Of a stretch of DNA of 64,000 nucleotides, positions 17,074 to 26,037 are shown one piece after another (within the stretch, counting starts at the first letter, position 1; every line of letters starts with the position of its first letter). The notes beneath the pieces are model-generated. The model worked only from the letters and a program-made list of their open reading frames with translations. It was not told the origin of the DNA and did no database searches. This DNA comes from Propionibacteriaceae bacterium AM104-82 (GTDB lineage Bacteria; Actinomycetota; Actinomycetes; Propionibacteriales; Propionibacteriaceae). Both the position numbers and the translations under genes were made by a program. The stretch lies in contig JAQDQK010000007.1 of NCBI GenBank assembly GCA_027658995.1, positions 1-64,000 on the forward strand, written 5' to 3'.

Positions 17074-20000
17074 ATGCCCGAACCGCAGCGCCCTGACGTG
17101 GAGGCGAGACTGCTCCGCACCGAAGACCTGATCGACCTGACGCTTGCCGCCTACGGCTGCCACCTCGAGCAGGGCGACCCGACGGGGGTGCTGGTCGCCG
17201 ACGACGACGCGCTGCTGGTCGTCGGCATTCCTCCGCAGCACATCGGCGAGGAGGTGTGGCAACTGATCCCGCCCGGCTCGAAGGTCGAGGCGCCACCACC
17301 ACCCGACCCGTCGCGGCACCGCAGCGCCGAGCCGAGCAGACTGGTCTTCGCGGTCCCGCCCGGCACCCGGATCGACTGGCACGTCGACGGCGTGCTGGCG
17401 GCCATCTCCGACCTCGACCTGGTGGTCCCGCGCGCCGCGAGCCCCGCGGGCGAGGTCACCGACGTCGGCCCCGAGCCGCCGCAGGAACTGGAGACGGCCA
17501 TCGAGGCGCCCTACCGGCTGGTGGTCTCGCCGTCGCGCGGCAGCAGGTTCCGCCACGCGGTCGCCCCGCGCGGCCCAGAGGGGCGCTCCGAACTGTGGCG
17601 CACGGAACTGGTCGCCGGACCCGACGGCACCCCGCCCGTGGTGCGGGCCAGGTGGACCCGCGACGACGACCAGGGCGCGCAGGACCCCGGCTTCGAGCAG
17701 TCACTCACCCCGTTCGACCGGCGGGCGATCGTCACGCAGACCCAGTCGGACGCCCGGTTCGCCGACACGCCGCTCCAGGTGACCCGACTCGCGCTCTCCA
17801 CGCTCGGCGCCTGGCTGACCTGGGCGGGATTCTGGGACGGCGCCGTCAACGTGATGTCCTACCGGCACGAGGCCGAGATGGGCCGCGACAGTTACGTGCG
17901 CGTCGCCTACCCCGGCTTCCTGTTCCCGTTCGGGCACCGGTGCCTGCTCGTCAAGATCACCGAACGCAAGGTCCGGCACCGCGACGAGCCGGTCGCCTAC
18001 CTCTGGCAGCGCTGGTTCATCATCATCCGCGAGCCCACCAAGAGCTACCCGGAGGGCCACCGCGACCTGCCGTTCGCCGAGGTCACCGTCGGCCCGCCTG
18101 TGACGCCGAACATCAACACCCCCGCCGACCCGTCCTACCCGTTCGTCGTCGAGCGACTTGGCGAGCCCTACCCGTTCACGCTCACCAGCACCGACCGGTC
18201 GGGCGCGACGCAGAGTTGGGCAGCGCCCCTGGTGTTCGTCCAGGTCGTCGCCGAGGCGGGCACCGACCTGATCTTCCCGCTGCACCCCGAGTTGGCCTCG
18301 GGCACCTACGTGCCGGTCCAGGAGATCCCCGGCCGCGGCCAGTCGGTGGCCCTCGCCCGGCCCGTGAAGCTGGGCGACACGAGCGTCGAGATCGCCACCA
18401 TGACCTTCGACGGCGACATCGACGGCCCGACGTCGCGCCCCAGGATGGTCGAGGTCAAGGGCGTGCTGCCGCCGATGCGGCAGTTGAGCCCGTCCGCCCC
18501 GACGGTGTCGATGCGCTACTCGCCGCACTTCCTCGCCGACGGGCTGCCCGACCGCGCACCCGGGCAGCCGCCCGTCGCCGGCCCCAACGCCGGGGAGGTG
18601 CTCCTTGACCTCGTCTCGGGCGCCGCCATGGACTTCGGCTCCGGATCGGAACGCTCCGGCGGCTTCGTGTCCCCGAGCCTCGACGTCAAGGGGCTCTCCC
18701 GCTCGCTCGGCACCGTCGGCGCCGACGCAGACGGGCTGGCAGACGGCGCCTTCAACCCGTCGCAGTTCTTCGGGCCGACGCTGCTGCCACGCCTGTTCGG
18801 CCTGTTCAACCTCACCGACATCCTCGCCGCCACAGGGCTGGGCGAGGTGCCCGCCTTCGTCTCGGACGCGGCGGGCGCGCTGACCACCCTGACGTCGGGC
18901 CTGACCGCCCTGACGGAGGAACTCGGCGACGCCGCCGCCCGACTCGACGGCGACGTCGCGGATGCGGCGCACGCGGGCGCCGGTGCGGTGGCGACCGCGG
19001 CACGCGACGCGCTTGCCGCGCAGGCCGCGCCGGTCACCGCGGCGGTCGCGGCCCTGCGCACAAGCCTCGAGGGGCTCCCCGGCACCGCGGCGGCGGTCCC
19101 GGACGACGCCGCCGCCCTCGTCGCGGCGCTGGACGGCGCCGCCGGTTCGCTCGGCCTGCCCGGCATCCCGGCGGCCGTCCGCGCCCGACTCACCGGGGCG
19201 TTCGACGCGCTGCGACCCCCGCTCGCCACCGCCGCCGACGTCGCCGCCCTGATGCGCGACGCCGCGGCAGGCCGCGTCACGGCGCGCCTGAAATGGAGCC
19301 CTGAGATCCTGCCCTGGGGCATCGGCGGCATCGAACGCATCTTCGACCCGCTCGACCGGCACGGGTTGCGCATCGACGTGGTCGTCCAGGCGTTCACCGA
19401 CGCCGCCCCGAAGGTCGACGTGACCGCCGAGATCGCCAACTTCAACCTCAACCTGATCGGCGCGGGCGACTCCGGCCTGATGCAACTCAAGTTCCGGCGG
19501 ATCGGGTTCCACGCCGGGTCCGCAGGCAAGCCGGAGGTCGACGTCGTCTTCGGCGGCATCGCGTTCCTCGGGCCGCTCGCCTTCGTCGACACGCTCCGCT
19601 CCCTGATCCCCTTCGACGGCTTCTCCGACCCGCCCTTCGTGGACGTGAAACCCGAGGGTGTCACCGCGGGCTTCGACCTTGCCCTGCCCAACGTCGGGGT
19701 CGGCGTCTTCAGCCTCGAGAACATCACGCTCGGCGCCGACGCGCGGGTCCCGTTCCTCGGTGACGCGCTCACCGTCGGCTTCCACTTCTGCGCAAAGGAC
19801 GCGCCGTTCCGGCTCACCGTGATGTGCGTCGGGGGCGGCGGATGGCTGGAACTGCGGGCCGCCCCCAAGGGGCTCGTCCTGCTGGAACTCGGCCTCGAGG
19901 CGGCCGCGAGCCTGTCGGTTGACCTGGGCGTCGCCTCCGGCTCGGTCTCCATCGCCGTCGGTGCCTATCTGAGGCTTGAGGGCGACGGCGGCAAGTTCAC

Positions 20001-20289
20001 CGCCTACTTCCGGATCCGCGGAGAGGTCGACGTGCTCGGCCTGATCTCCGCCTCCATCACGCTCGAACTGTCGCTGACCTACGACTTCGCTACCGACAAA
20101 CTGCACGGCCGGGCGTCGCTGGTGGTGGAGGTCGAGGTGTTCTTCTTCTCCGCCTCGGTGGAGATCGTGGTCGAGCGGCAACTGGCGGGCTCGCGCGGCG
20201 ACCCGACCATGCGCGACACGCTGCCTCCCGACGCGGCCGGCGACAACGCCGACTGGGCCACCTACTGCAACGCCTTCGCTTCCCTCTAG
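17074..20289 (+). CDS. Giant uncharacterised protein, 1071 aa, upstream partner
   Basis: I do not recognise this protein. It has no signal peptide, transmembrane helix or Walker motif. Residues 1-480 look like mixed alpha/beta with many aromatics (for example GAWLTWAGFWDGAVNVMSYR). Residues 585-735 are an Ala-rich helical stretch of repeated short helices. Residues 742-1045 form long alternating amphipathic beta strands (SLSVDLGVASGSVSIAVGAY then ISASITLELSLTYDF and VVEVEVFFFSASVEIVVERQ), as expected of an extended beta sheet or tube. The C-terminus has GSRGDPTMRDTLPP. ATG 17074 follows AAAGGAG, and an upstream extension to 16993 is rejected. A 9-bp gap with AGGAGG links it to the next gene, so the two are one operon. 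It may be a large structural, lipid-binding or toxin-like protein. Confidence 0.75.
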   Translation: MPEPQRPDVEARLLRTEDLIDLTLAAYGCHLEQGDPTGVLVADDDALLVVGIPPQHIGEEVWQLIPPGSKVEAPPPPDPSRHRSAEPSRLVFAVPPGTRIDWHVDGVLAAISDLDLVVPRAASPAGEVTDVGPEPPQELETAIEAPYRLVVSPSRGSRFRHAVAPRGPEGRSELWRTELVAGPDGTPPVVRARWTRDDDQGAQDPGFEQSLTPFDRRAIVTQTQSDARFADTPLQVTRLALSTLGAWLTWAGFWDGAVNVMSYRHEAEMGRDSYVRVAYPGFLFPFGHRCLLVKITERKVRHRDEPVAYLWQRWFIIIREPTKSYPEGHRDLPFAEVTVGPPVTPNINTPADPSYPFVVERLGEPYPFTLTSTDRSGATQSWAAPLVFVQVVAEAGTDLIFPLHPELASGTYVPVQEIPGRGQSVALARPVKLGDTSVEIATMTFDGDIDGPTSRPRMVEVKGVLPPMRQLSPSAPTVSMRYSPHFLADGLPDRAPGQPPVAGPNAGEVLLDLVSGAAMDFGSGSERSGGFVSPSLDVKGLSRSLGTVGADADGLADGAFNPSQFFGPTLLPRLFGLFNLTDILAATGLGEVPAFVSDAAGALTTLTSGLTALTEELGDAAARLDGDVADAAHAGAGAVATAARDALAAQAAPVTAAVAALRTSLEGLPGTAAAVPDDAAALVAALDGAAGSLGLPGIPAAVRARLTGAFDALRPPLATAADVAALMRDAAAGRVTARLKWSPEILPWGIGGIERIFDPLDRHGLRIDVVVQAFTDAAPKVDVTAEIANFNLNLIGAGDSGLMQLKFRRIGFHAGSAGKPEVDVVFGGIAFLGPLAFVDTLRSLIPFDGFSDPPFVDVKPEGVTAGFDLALPNVGVGVFSLENITLGADARVPFLGDALTVGFHFCAKDAPFRLTVMCVGGGGWLELRAAPKGLVLLELGLEAAASLSVDLGVASGSVSIAVGAYLRLEGDGGKFTAYFRIRGEVDVLGLISASITLELSLTYDFATDKLHGRASLVVEVEVFFFSASVEIVVERQLAGSRGDPTMRDTLPPDAAGDNADWATYCNAFASL

Positions 20290-20298
20290 GAGGACACC

Positions 20299-23200
20299 GT
20301 GCCAACAACAGTCATGGCGACGGCGCTGCCGTACTCCCTCGCCAAGGACGCCCCGTTCCAGGTCAGCGTCTTCTTCACCCACAAGCTCACCGGCGACGGG
20401 GCGACGCTTGCCGACTACCCGTCGGCGCTGAACTGGGTCGACGTCCTGGCAGGGGCGCGGCTCACGCTGACGATCGGCGCGACCTCGGCCGCGCTGCAGA
20501 TCGTCTCGGCGCCCGACGCATCGGCCTGGCGGTCGCTGCTGCCGGGCAGCGTCCCGGTCGCGCCGTTCCCCGCTCCCCAACTCGCCGCCTCGACCATCCG
20601 CAGCAACCCCGCGAGCCGGATGAGCGAGCCCGCCATCGACGTCGCGCTCGCGGCCATCAACGCCTCCCCGGGGCTCCGTCCGAGGGTGTGGGGCACGCCG
20701 CTCGCGGAGGCCGTCATCACCACCATCGCGGGCCTCGACCCGAACGGCCCCGTCGCGGGGCTGCTGCACCGCGCGCGACGCCGCGGAGACCAGGCGCTGC
20801 TGGCGCGACGCGTCGCGGACGCGCTGGCCACCATCGGCCCGCTCGACGGCGTCACGATCGGTCGGGAACGCGGCCACGAGCCGCCGCACGAGGTCCAGCC
20901 ACTGGCACCCGACTCCGCCCTCGACGGCATCCTCGGCGACCGGGACGCAGACCGCCGCGTCTCGGCCGCCCTCGACGGCCTGCTCGGCCAGGACCTGACG
21001 GGCCAACCCGAACTCCGGCTGCTCACCGACGCGCACGCGATGGGCCGCTACTACGAGCCCGGCCCGGCGGCGGCCGCTGCCGGGCCGCGTCCCGAGCCTC
21101 CCCAGCACGACTTCCACGCGCGCGTCGCCTCGTTCGGTTCGACCCCCGCGCTGCTGCGCGCGCTCGGCCTGGTCGTCGACGTGACGCTCGCCGACCAGGC
21201 GGCCATGCAGGCTCTCACGCAGGCGACCGAGATCGGCGTCGTCCTCGAAGGGATGCCCGACGATGTCGAGGTCATCCCCGCCCGACCGACCAAGGTGGAG
21301 GTCGACGGGGAGGCGTTCCGTGCCGCGTCGAGCCCTGCCTGGACCCGCGGCGCGCTTCCGCTCGGCGAGCCCGACTGGGTGCTGCTGGACACCGACCCGG
21401 ACGCGGGCGGCCTCAAGCTCGAGCAGTACCTGCGCGACCTGCCCCGCCAACTGGCCTCGGAACTCAACGGCGACGCGGCGACAGCGGCGCCCGCCACGAT
21501 CCGCTCGACCGGGTTCGCGATCGCGCGCACCAACCGCGCCGACGTCACCCGCCAACGCCTCCAGGCCGCGGAGGCGCTGCCGACCGACGGGCGGGCGCTG
21601 GTGCTCGACGACGTGGTGCGCGGCTACCGCCTCGAGGTCTGGGACGACGCGACCAGCACCTGGCACAGCCTGCACCGCCGCCGCGTCGACGTGACCGCGC
21701 CAGACGGCGCCACCGTGCTGAACGATGCCCCCGACGTCGGCTTCCTGCAGGCCTCCGGCCTCAACCGGCGCGACGGAAGCGACGACCTCTACCTGCACGA
21801 GGTGATCGCGGGCTGGGACGGCTGGTCCCTCTCGGCCCCGCGCCCAGGCCTGACCGCGGAACGGGTCACCGACCCGGCCCCCGGCGAGGCGACCGAGCGG
21901 ATGGTCGAGACCCCGAGCGACGCGCCGCTCGACGGCGCCCGCATCGTCAGCCGGGTCGAACCAGGCTCGCTGCCCCGGCTGCGGTACGGCACCTCGTACA
22001 GCTTCCGCGTGCTGGCCGTCGACCTGGCAGGCAACTCCTACCCGGTCGTGGAGCCGGCCCCTGTTGTCGAGCCGCTCCCGCCCGAGCGACTCCCCGGCCA
22101 TCTGAAGCGGCTCCGCGACCAGTTCGAGCGGCTCGACCGCGGCGGCGTGGCCGACAAGCTGCGCAGGTCCCGACCCGCCAGGGCCGCAGATGGAATCGAC
22201 GTGGACGACCTGCAGCGGGCCCTTGGCACCGGCGACCGCGACATCGACGCGATCACCGGCGTCCTGTTCGGCGCCGTCGGACCCGTGACGGCCGCCCGGG
22301 AGAGGGCCATCGTGCTGCCCCAGGTGCCCGGCGACCGCCCGATCCGGGTGCGGCCGAACCTGGACGAGCTGGGCAGGAAGCTCAAGCGCAAGGTTCCCGG
22401 CCGGCACCCGGTGGACGACCCGCCCGTGGTCGAACCGGAGCCGCCCGGCGCTCCGCCCGGCCCGAGGGTCACGGTGACGCTTCCGAGGCCGTACCTGCGC
22501 TGGGAGCCGGTCGGCTCACCCGTGGTGGTCGCGCGCTCCGAACTGGACCCGGGAGAACAGTTGGCCGTCCTCGTGGTGCGCTCCGGGCCTGGCCAGCGGG
22601 ACCGGTCGGAGCGTCACCTGGCGCCCCCGAAGGCGACGCAGTTCGAGGCCGAGACCGTCGGCCTGTTCGACGCGGCCATCGGCACGGGAGACGCCGCTGA
22701 GATCCGCCGCCTGTACGCGGTCGCGCTCGCCGAGCGGGGCACGCTGCTCGACTCCCACCGGCCGAGCCTCACCGACCCGAACGTGCTGACCGAGCAGCCC
22801 CAGATGCGGCTCGCGAGCAGGCCTGGAGCCGACCCTGCGCAGCCGAGTCTGGACGACCTCGCCGCCGACCGCGGCAGGCCCTTCGCCGAGGGCCAGTACG
22901 TCGTCCACGACGTCGACCAGCTGACCCTCCCCTACCTGCCCGAGCCGTTCGCCGACGGCGCCTCGCTCGTGTTCTACCACGCGGGTGAGGAGCACCTCCT
23001 CGACGACCCCAACGCGCTGCAGGTCCTCCGGTTGCCGTATCCCGGCGTCTGGCCGAGCCGGGAACCGCTGCGGCTGGTGCTGGAGCGCGGCGATGCCTTC
23101 GACGCCCGGGCCGACGGCAACGCCGTGCGGGTCACGCTGCCGCCCGGGGAGCAGTACCGGGCGACCCTCGCGTCGACGCTCCCCCAGGACGCACTCAAGC

Positions 23201-24960
23201 TCTTCGGGCTGTGGCGCTCGATCCTCGCGGGGAGCGTCGACGAATCCGACGGCTACACCACAGACGAACTGACGACGCTGGTGCGCCTGCAGCGCGCCGC
23301 CACGTCGGGCTGGCTGTGGTGGCTCACCCCAGGCACCCCCCTGCGACTGGTGCACGCGGTCCCCGCCCCGGCACAGGTGCCACAACTCCGGGATCTGCGG
23401 ATCCTGGCCCGCCCGAAGGACCGGGGCGTGGTCGCGCTCGCCGGGGTCGTCGAGGTGCACGGCCCAAGCACCGACCAACTCGTGGTCCGGGCCGACTGGA
23501 CCGAGCGCCGCGACGACCCGACGCAGCCTGCACCGGAGACGGTGACCCGATCCGACATCGTGGTGCGCTCCGGCGTCCCCGAGAACGAGCGCACGGGCGT
23601 GCTGCACCTGATCGACTGGAGCGACTCGAGCGGCGCCGGGCTGGCCGTCCACCGCGCGATCCAGAACTTCCCCGACACGCACCGCCGCGTCGTGACCTAC
23701 CACCCGGGAGGCACCACCCGGTACGCCGAGTACTTCGCGCCGGACGAACTGCCCGCAACGCCCGAGACCGGCGACCCCGTCACGCTCGACATCCCCTCAT
23801 CGGCGAGGCCGGCGGCCCCGACGGTGCTCGACACCGTTCCGCTGCTGCGCTGGGACGACGAGGCGGAACCGGCGACGCCGTTCGGATGGCTGCGCACCCG
23901 GGGTTCGGGGGTGCGGGTCTGGCTGGACCGGCCCTGGTTCTCCTCCGGGGACGGGGAACTGCTCGGGGTGGTCGTCTTCGACCCGACCCACTCGGTGCGC
24001 GAGGCGGGAGCCTGGGTCAGCAGGCCCAACGTGCCCGAGCCGCCCGACGAGGCGACAAGCCTGTGGGCCGTCGACCCGATCCAGCAGCGCGGCGGACGCA
24101 CCTCCGGGGCGACGGTTCCGCCGCTGCTCGGCAGGGAACACGTCCTCCTCGACACCCTCTCCGCGCTATGGGCAGGGCCGCTCGGCATCACGCCGCCCAT
24201 GATCGGCGGAAGCGCCGACGGGTGGCCGCGCGGCGCAGGGCTCCCGGTGGCCGCCTCGCCCGAACTCGTCCTGCGGGACGTGCACGGCTCCCCCACCGTC
24301 CGGGTGATCGGCTACGAGCCGGAGTACGACCCGGAGACGCGACGGTGGTTCGTCGACATCGCGCTGCAGAACGCGCCGGTCGCCTCGCCGTTCCTCCGGC
24401 TGGCGGTCGTGCGCTGGCAGCCCAACTCGCTGCCGGGCTGCGAGGTGTCGGGCGTGGCAGTGACGGGGTGGACCCAGCCGTTGCCCGAGCGCCGGCTGAG
24501 CGTCAGTCGCCCGGACGCGGCGACGGTGCAGGTCACCGTCTCCGGCGTGACGGCCAGGCTGAGGCCAGGCACGGACGTCCGGGAACTGCCGGGCGGCCTG
24601 ATCGGCCCCGACGCGCCGACCGGCGAGGAGGCGGCCGCGGCGGCCCGACTGCTGCGGTCCCGCACGATGCTCGCCCGACTGGAGCAACGGCCCGACGGCG
24701 CGGGCGACCTGGACTGGTCACCCGTCGCCTACGCGAACCTGGTGCCGGTGCACGTTGACGAGGGCGGCACGCAGGAGGCGACCTGGGCGGGGACGATCCG
24801 GATCCCTGACGCGACGCCCATCGACCTGCGCCGCCCCGGCGGGCCCGAGTCGACCTGGCGGGTCGTCGTCGAGGAGCAGGAGTTGCTCGACGCGGACTCG
24901 ACCGACGGCATGGAGCGCCTGATCGGGCGCCTGGTCTACGCCGATCACGTCGCCGTGTGA
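20299..24960 (+). CDS. Giant uncharacterised protein, 1553 aa, downstream partner
   Basis: This is the second of two cotranscribed giant genes. It starts at GTG 20299, nine bases after the previous stop, with AGGAGG in between. I cannot assign a family. There is no signal peptide or membrane segment. The composition is rich in Pro, Arg, Asp and Val. A fibronectin-III-like strand set appears near residues 555-590 (LRYGTSYSFRVLAVDLAGNS). Other beta-rich modules occur near 930-1000, and PFLRLAVVRWQPNSLPGCEV near 1364-1385 looks like a conserved motif. The N-terminus resembles a capsid- or matrix-style beta domain only loosely. Codon use and GC match the neighbours, so recent foreign origin is not indicated. 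The protein probably assembles with the 1071-aa partner; this is inferred from gene order. Confidence 0.75.
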   Translation: MPTTVMATALPYSLAKDAPFQVSVFFTHKLTGDGATLADYPSALNWVDVLAGARLTLTIGATSAALQIVSAPDASAWRSLLPGSVPVAPFPAPQLAASTIRSNPASRMSEPAIDVALAAINASPGLRPRVWGTPLAEAVITTIAGLDPNGPVAGLLHRARRRGDQALLARRVADALATIGPLDGVTIGRERGHEPPHEVQPLAPDSALDGILGDRDADRRVSAALDGLLGQDLTGQPELRLLTDAHAMGRYYEPGPAAAAAGPRPEPPQHDFHARVASFGSTPALLRALGLVVDVTLADQAAMQALTQATEIGVVLEGMPDDVEVIPARPTKVEVDGEAFRAASSPAWTRGALPLGEPDWVLLDTDPDAGGLKLEQYLRDLPRQLASELNGDAATAAPATIRSTGFAIARTNRADVTRQRLQAAEALPTDGRALVLDDVVRGYRLEVWDDATSTWHSLHRRRVDVTAPDGATVLNDAPDVGFLQASGLNRRDGSDDLYLHEVIAGWDGWSLSAPRPGLTAERVTDPAPGEATERMVETPSDAPLDGARIVSRVEPGSLPRLRYGTSYSFRVLAVDLAGNSYPVVEPAPVVEPLPPERLPGHLKRLRDQFERLDRGGVADKLRRSRPARAADGIDVDDLQRALGTGDRDIDAITGVLFGAVGPVTAARERAIVLPQVPGDRPIRVRPNLDELGRKLKRKVPGRHPVDDPPVVEPEPPGAPPGPRVTVTLPRPYLRWEPVGSPVVVARSELDPGEQLAVLVVRSGPGQRDRSERHLAPPKATQFEAETVGLFDAAIGTGDAAEIRRLYAVALAERGTLLDSHRPSLTDPNVLTEQPQMRLASRPGADPAQPSLDDLAADRGRPFAEGQYVVHDVDQLTLPYLPEPFADGASLVFYHAGEEHLLDDPNALQVLRLPYPGVWPSREPLRLVLERGDAFDARADGNAVRVTLPPGEQYRATLASTLPQDALKLFGLWRSILAGSVDESDGYTTDELTTLVRLQRAATSGWLWWLTPGTPLRLVHAVPAPAQVPQLRDLRILARPKDRGVVALAGVVEVHGPSTDQLVVRADWTERRDDPTQPAPETVTRSDIVVRSGVPENERTGVLHLIDWSDSSGAGLAVHRAIQNFPDTHRRVVTYHPGGTTRYAEYFAPDELPATPETGDPVTLDIPSSARPAAPTVLDTVPLLRWDDEAEPATPFGWLRTRGSGVRVWLDRPWFSSGDGELLGVVVFDPTHSVREAGAWVSRPNVPEPPDEATSLWAVDPIQQRGGRTSGATVPPLLGREHVLLDTLSALWAGPLGITPPMIGGSADGWPRGAGLPVAASPELVLRDVHGSPTVRVIGYEPEYDPETRRWFVDIALQNAPVASPFLRLAVVRWQPNSLPGCEVSGVAVTGWTQPLPERRLSVSRPDAATVQVTVSGVTARLRPGTDVRELPGGLIGPDAPTGEEAAAAARLLRSRTMLARLEQRPDGAGDLDWSPVAYANLVPVHVDEGGTQEATWAGTIRIPDATPIDLRRPGGPESTWRVVVEEQELLDADSTDGMERLIGRLVYADHVAV

Positions 24961-24991
24961 CGCCCCAGCCTCGGACGGTGTGAGGCGGCCT

Positions 24992-25271
24992 GCTGGTTGG
25001 GCCATGGAGGGTGCGAAGCGACCTTCATCGGTCGAAACCACCCGCACCGCCGCGCGGACCGTGGACGGCCCCGGATCACCAACAGCGGTTTCGATGCGGC
25101 GGCAGCGACTCGTCGCCGCGGTGGCTCAGCCGCTGGTTGAGCCATGAAGGGCGCGAAGCGACCTTCATCGGTCGAAACCACCCTCACCGACAAGCAGACT
25201 GCGGACGGCCCCGGACCACCAACAGGGGGTTTCGACGCAGCGGCAGGCGACCCCGTCGCCGCGGTGGCTCA
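24992..25271. repeat. Two ~140-bp direct repeats of the GGTTGAGCC family
   Basis: Copies at 24992-25131 and 25132-25271 share GGTTGAGCCATGAAGGGCGC (one change in copy 1), GAAGCGACCTTCATCGGTCG, AAACCACC, ACGGCCCCGGA and GGTTTCGA, and end in GCGGTGGCTCA. They fill nearly all of the 319 bp between the giant-protein operon and the GntR gene. Nothing else was seen in that gap. Confidence 0.9.
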
Positions 25272-25279
25272 CCTGTGCG

Positions 25280-25948
25280 TCAGTGCTGCTGGCCGAAGAG
25301 CAGGGTCATCGCGAGCCGCCTCGACGTCGCGACGTGGTGGTCGGCCAGGGACTTGGCGCGCGCCTCGTCCCCGTCGGCGATCGCGGCGGCGATCTCGTAG
25401 TGCTGCGCGCAGATCGTCGTGGCGTCGTCGTTCTGCTTGAACAGCCAACTCAGCCTGCTGCGCAGCGGGTCGAGCAGCGACGTGAGCAGGGCGTTGTGGC
25501 TCATCGCGACCAGTTGCATGTGGAACGCGGCGTTGCCCTCGGCGACCGCAGCGGTGTCCCCGGCGCGGACCGCGGCGCGCTCGGCCTCGACGATCTCGAC
25601 CAGGCGGCGCTTCTCCTCCTCGGTGCCGTGGCGCAGCGCGAGGACCACCTCGTGCACCTCGAGCACCTCGCGGATCTCGAAGATCTCGTGCAGGTCCTCC
25701 GGCACCAACTCCGTGACGATCGCCCCGCGGCGGGGCTGCAGCGTGATGAAGCCCTCGGTCGACAGGCCGGTCAGGGCCTCGCGGATCGGGATGCGCGAGA
25801 TGCCAAGTTCCTCGGAGAGTTCGCGCTCCTTGATGCGCGATCCGGGCGGGTACTCCCCCGACGTGATCCGTTCGCGGATGTGGTCGCGGGCCCGCTCGGC
25901 CAACGTCCGCTGGGTCGCTCCCAGGTTCGTCGGGTTCTCACTCGTCAC
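25280..25948 (-). CDS. GntR-family regulator, FadR/FCD type
   Basis: The 222-aa protein has an N-terminal winged HTH of GntR type (RDHIRERITSGEYPPGSRIK and RELSEELGISRIPIREALTG, residues 20-60). Its helical FCD effector domain (about 90-210) has the usual metal or acid-binding pattern: DLHEIFEIREVLE, then AAFHMQLVAMSHNALL and HYEIAAAIADGDEARA with HH. FadR-type regulators sense organic acids. The start is GTG 25948, giving VTSENPTNLG; the frame continues upstream only as shadow coding of the helicase. No obvious target is adjacent, and it is preceded by the UvrD-like gene on the same strand with 89 bp between. Confidence 0.9.
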   Translation of the reverse strand: MTSENPTNLGATQRTLAERARDHIRERITSGEYPPGSRIKERELSEELGISRIPIREALTGLSTEGFITLQPRRGAIVTELVPEDLHEIFEIREVLEVHEVVLALRHGTEEEKRRLVEIVEAERAAVRAGDTAAVAEGNAAFHMQLVAMSHNALLTSLLDPLRSRLSWLFKQNDDATTICAQHYEIAAAIADGDEARAKSLADHHVATSRRLAMTLLFGQQH

Positions 25949-26037
25949 GCCTGCAGTATTCCACTGTCCCGTGCGGGGCGCTCCCAGGCTCAGCCGCGCG
26001 GCGCGCCGCGGGAGCCCTCTCAGGCCGGCGCCGACGA

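Noticed and set aside
17701-22407. Long minus-strand open frame (over 1500 codons) opposite the giant genes
   Set aside because: It is antisense to genes with ribosome-binding sites and normal codon bias. The translation is Ala/Gly/Arg/Asp-rich with no motif. High-GC coding DNA routinely leaves such open antisense frames.
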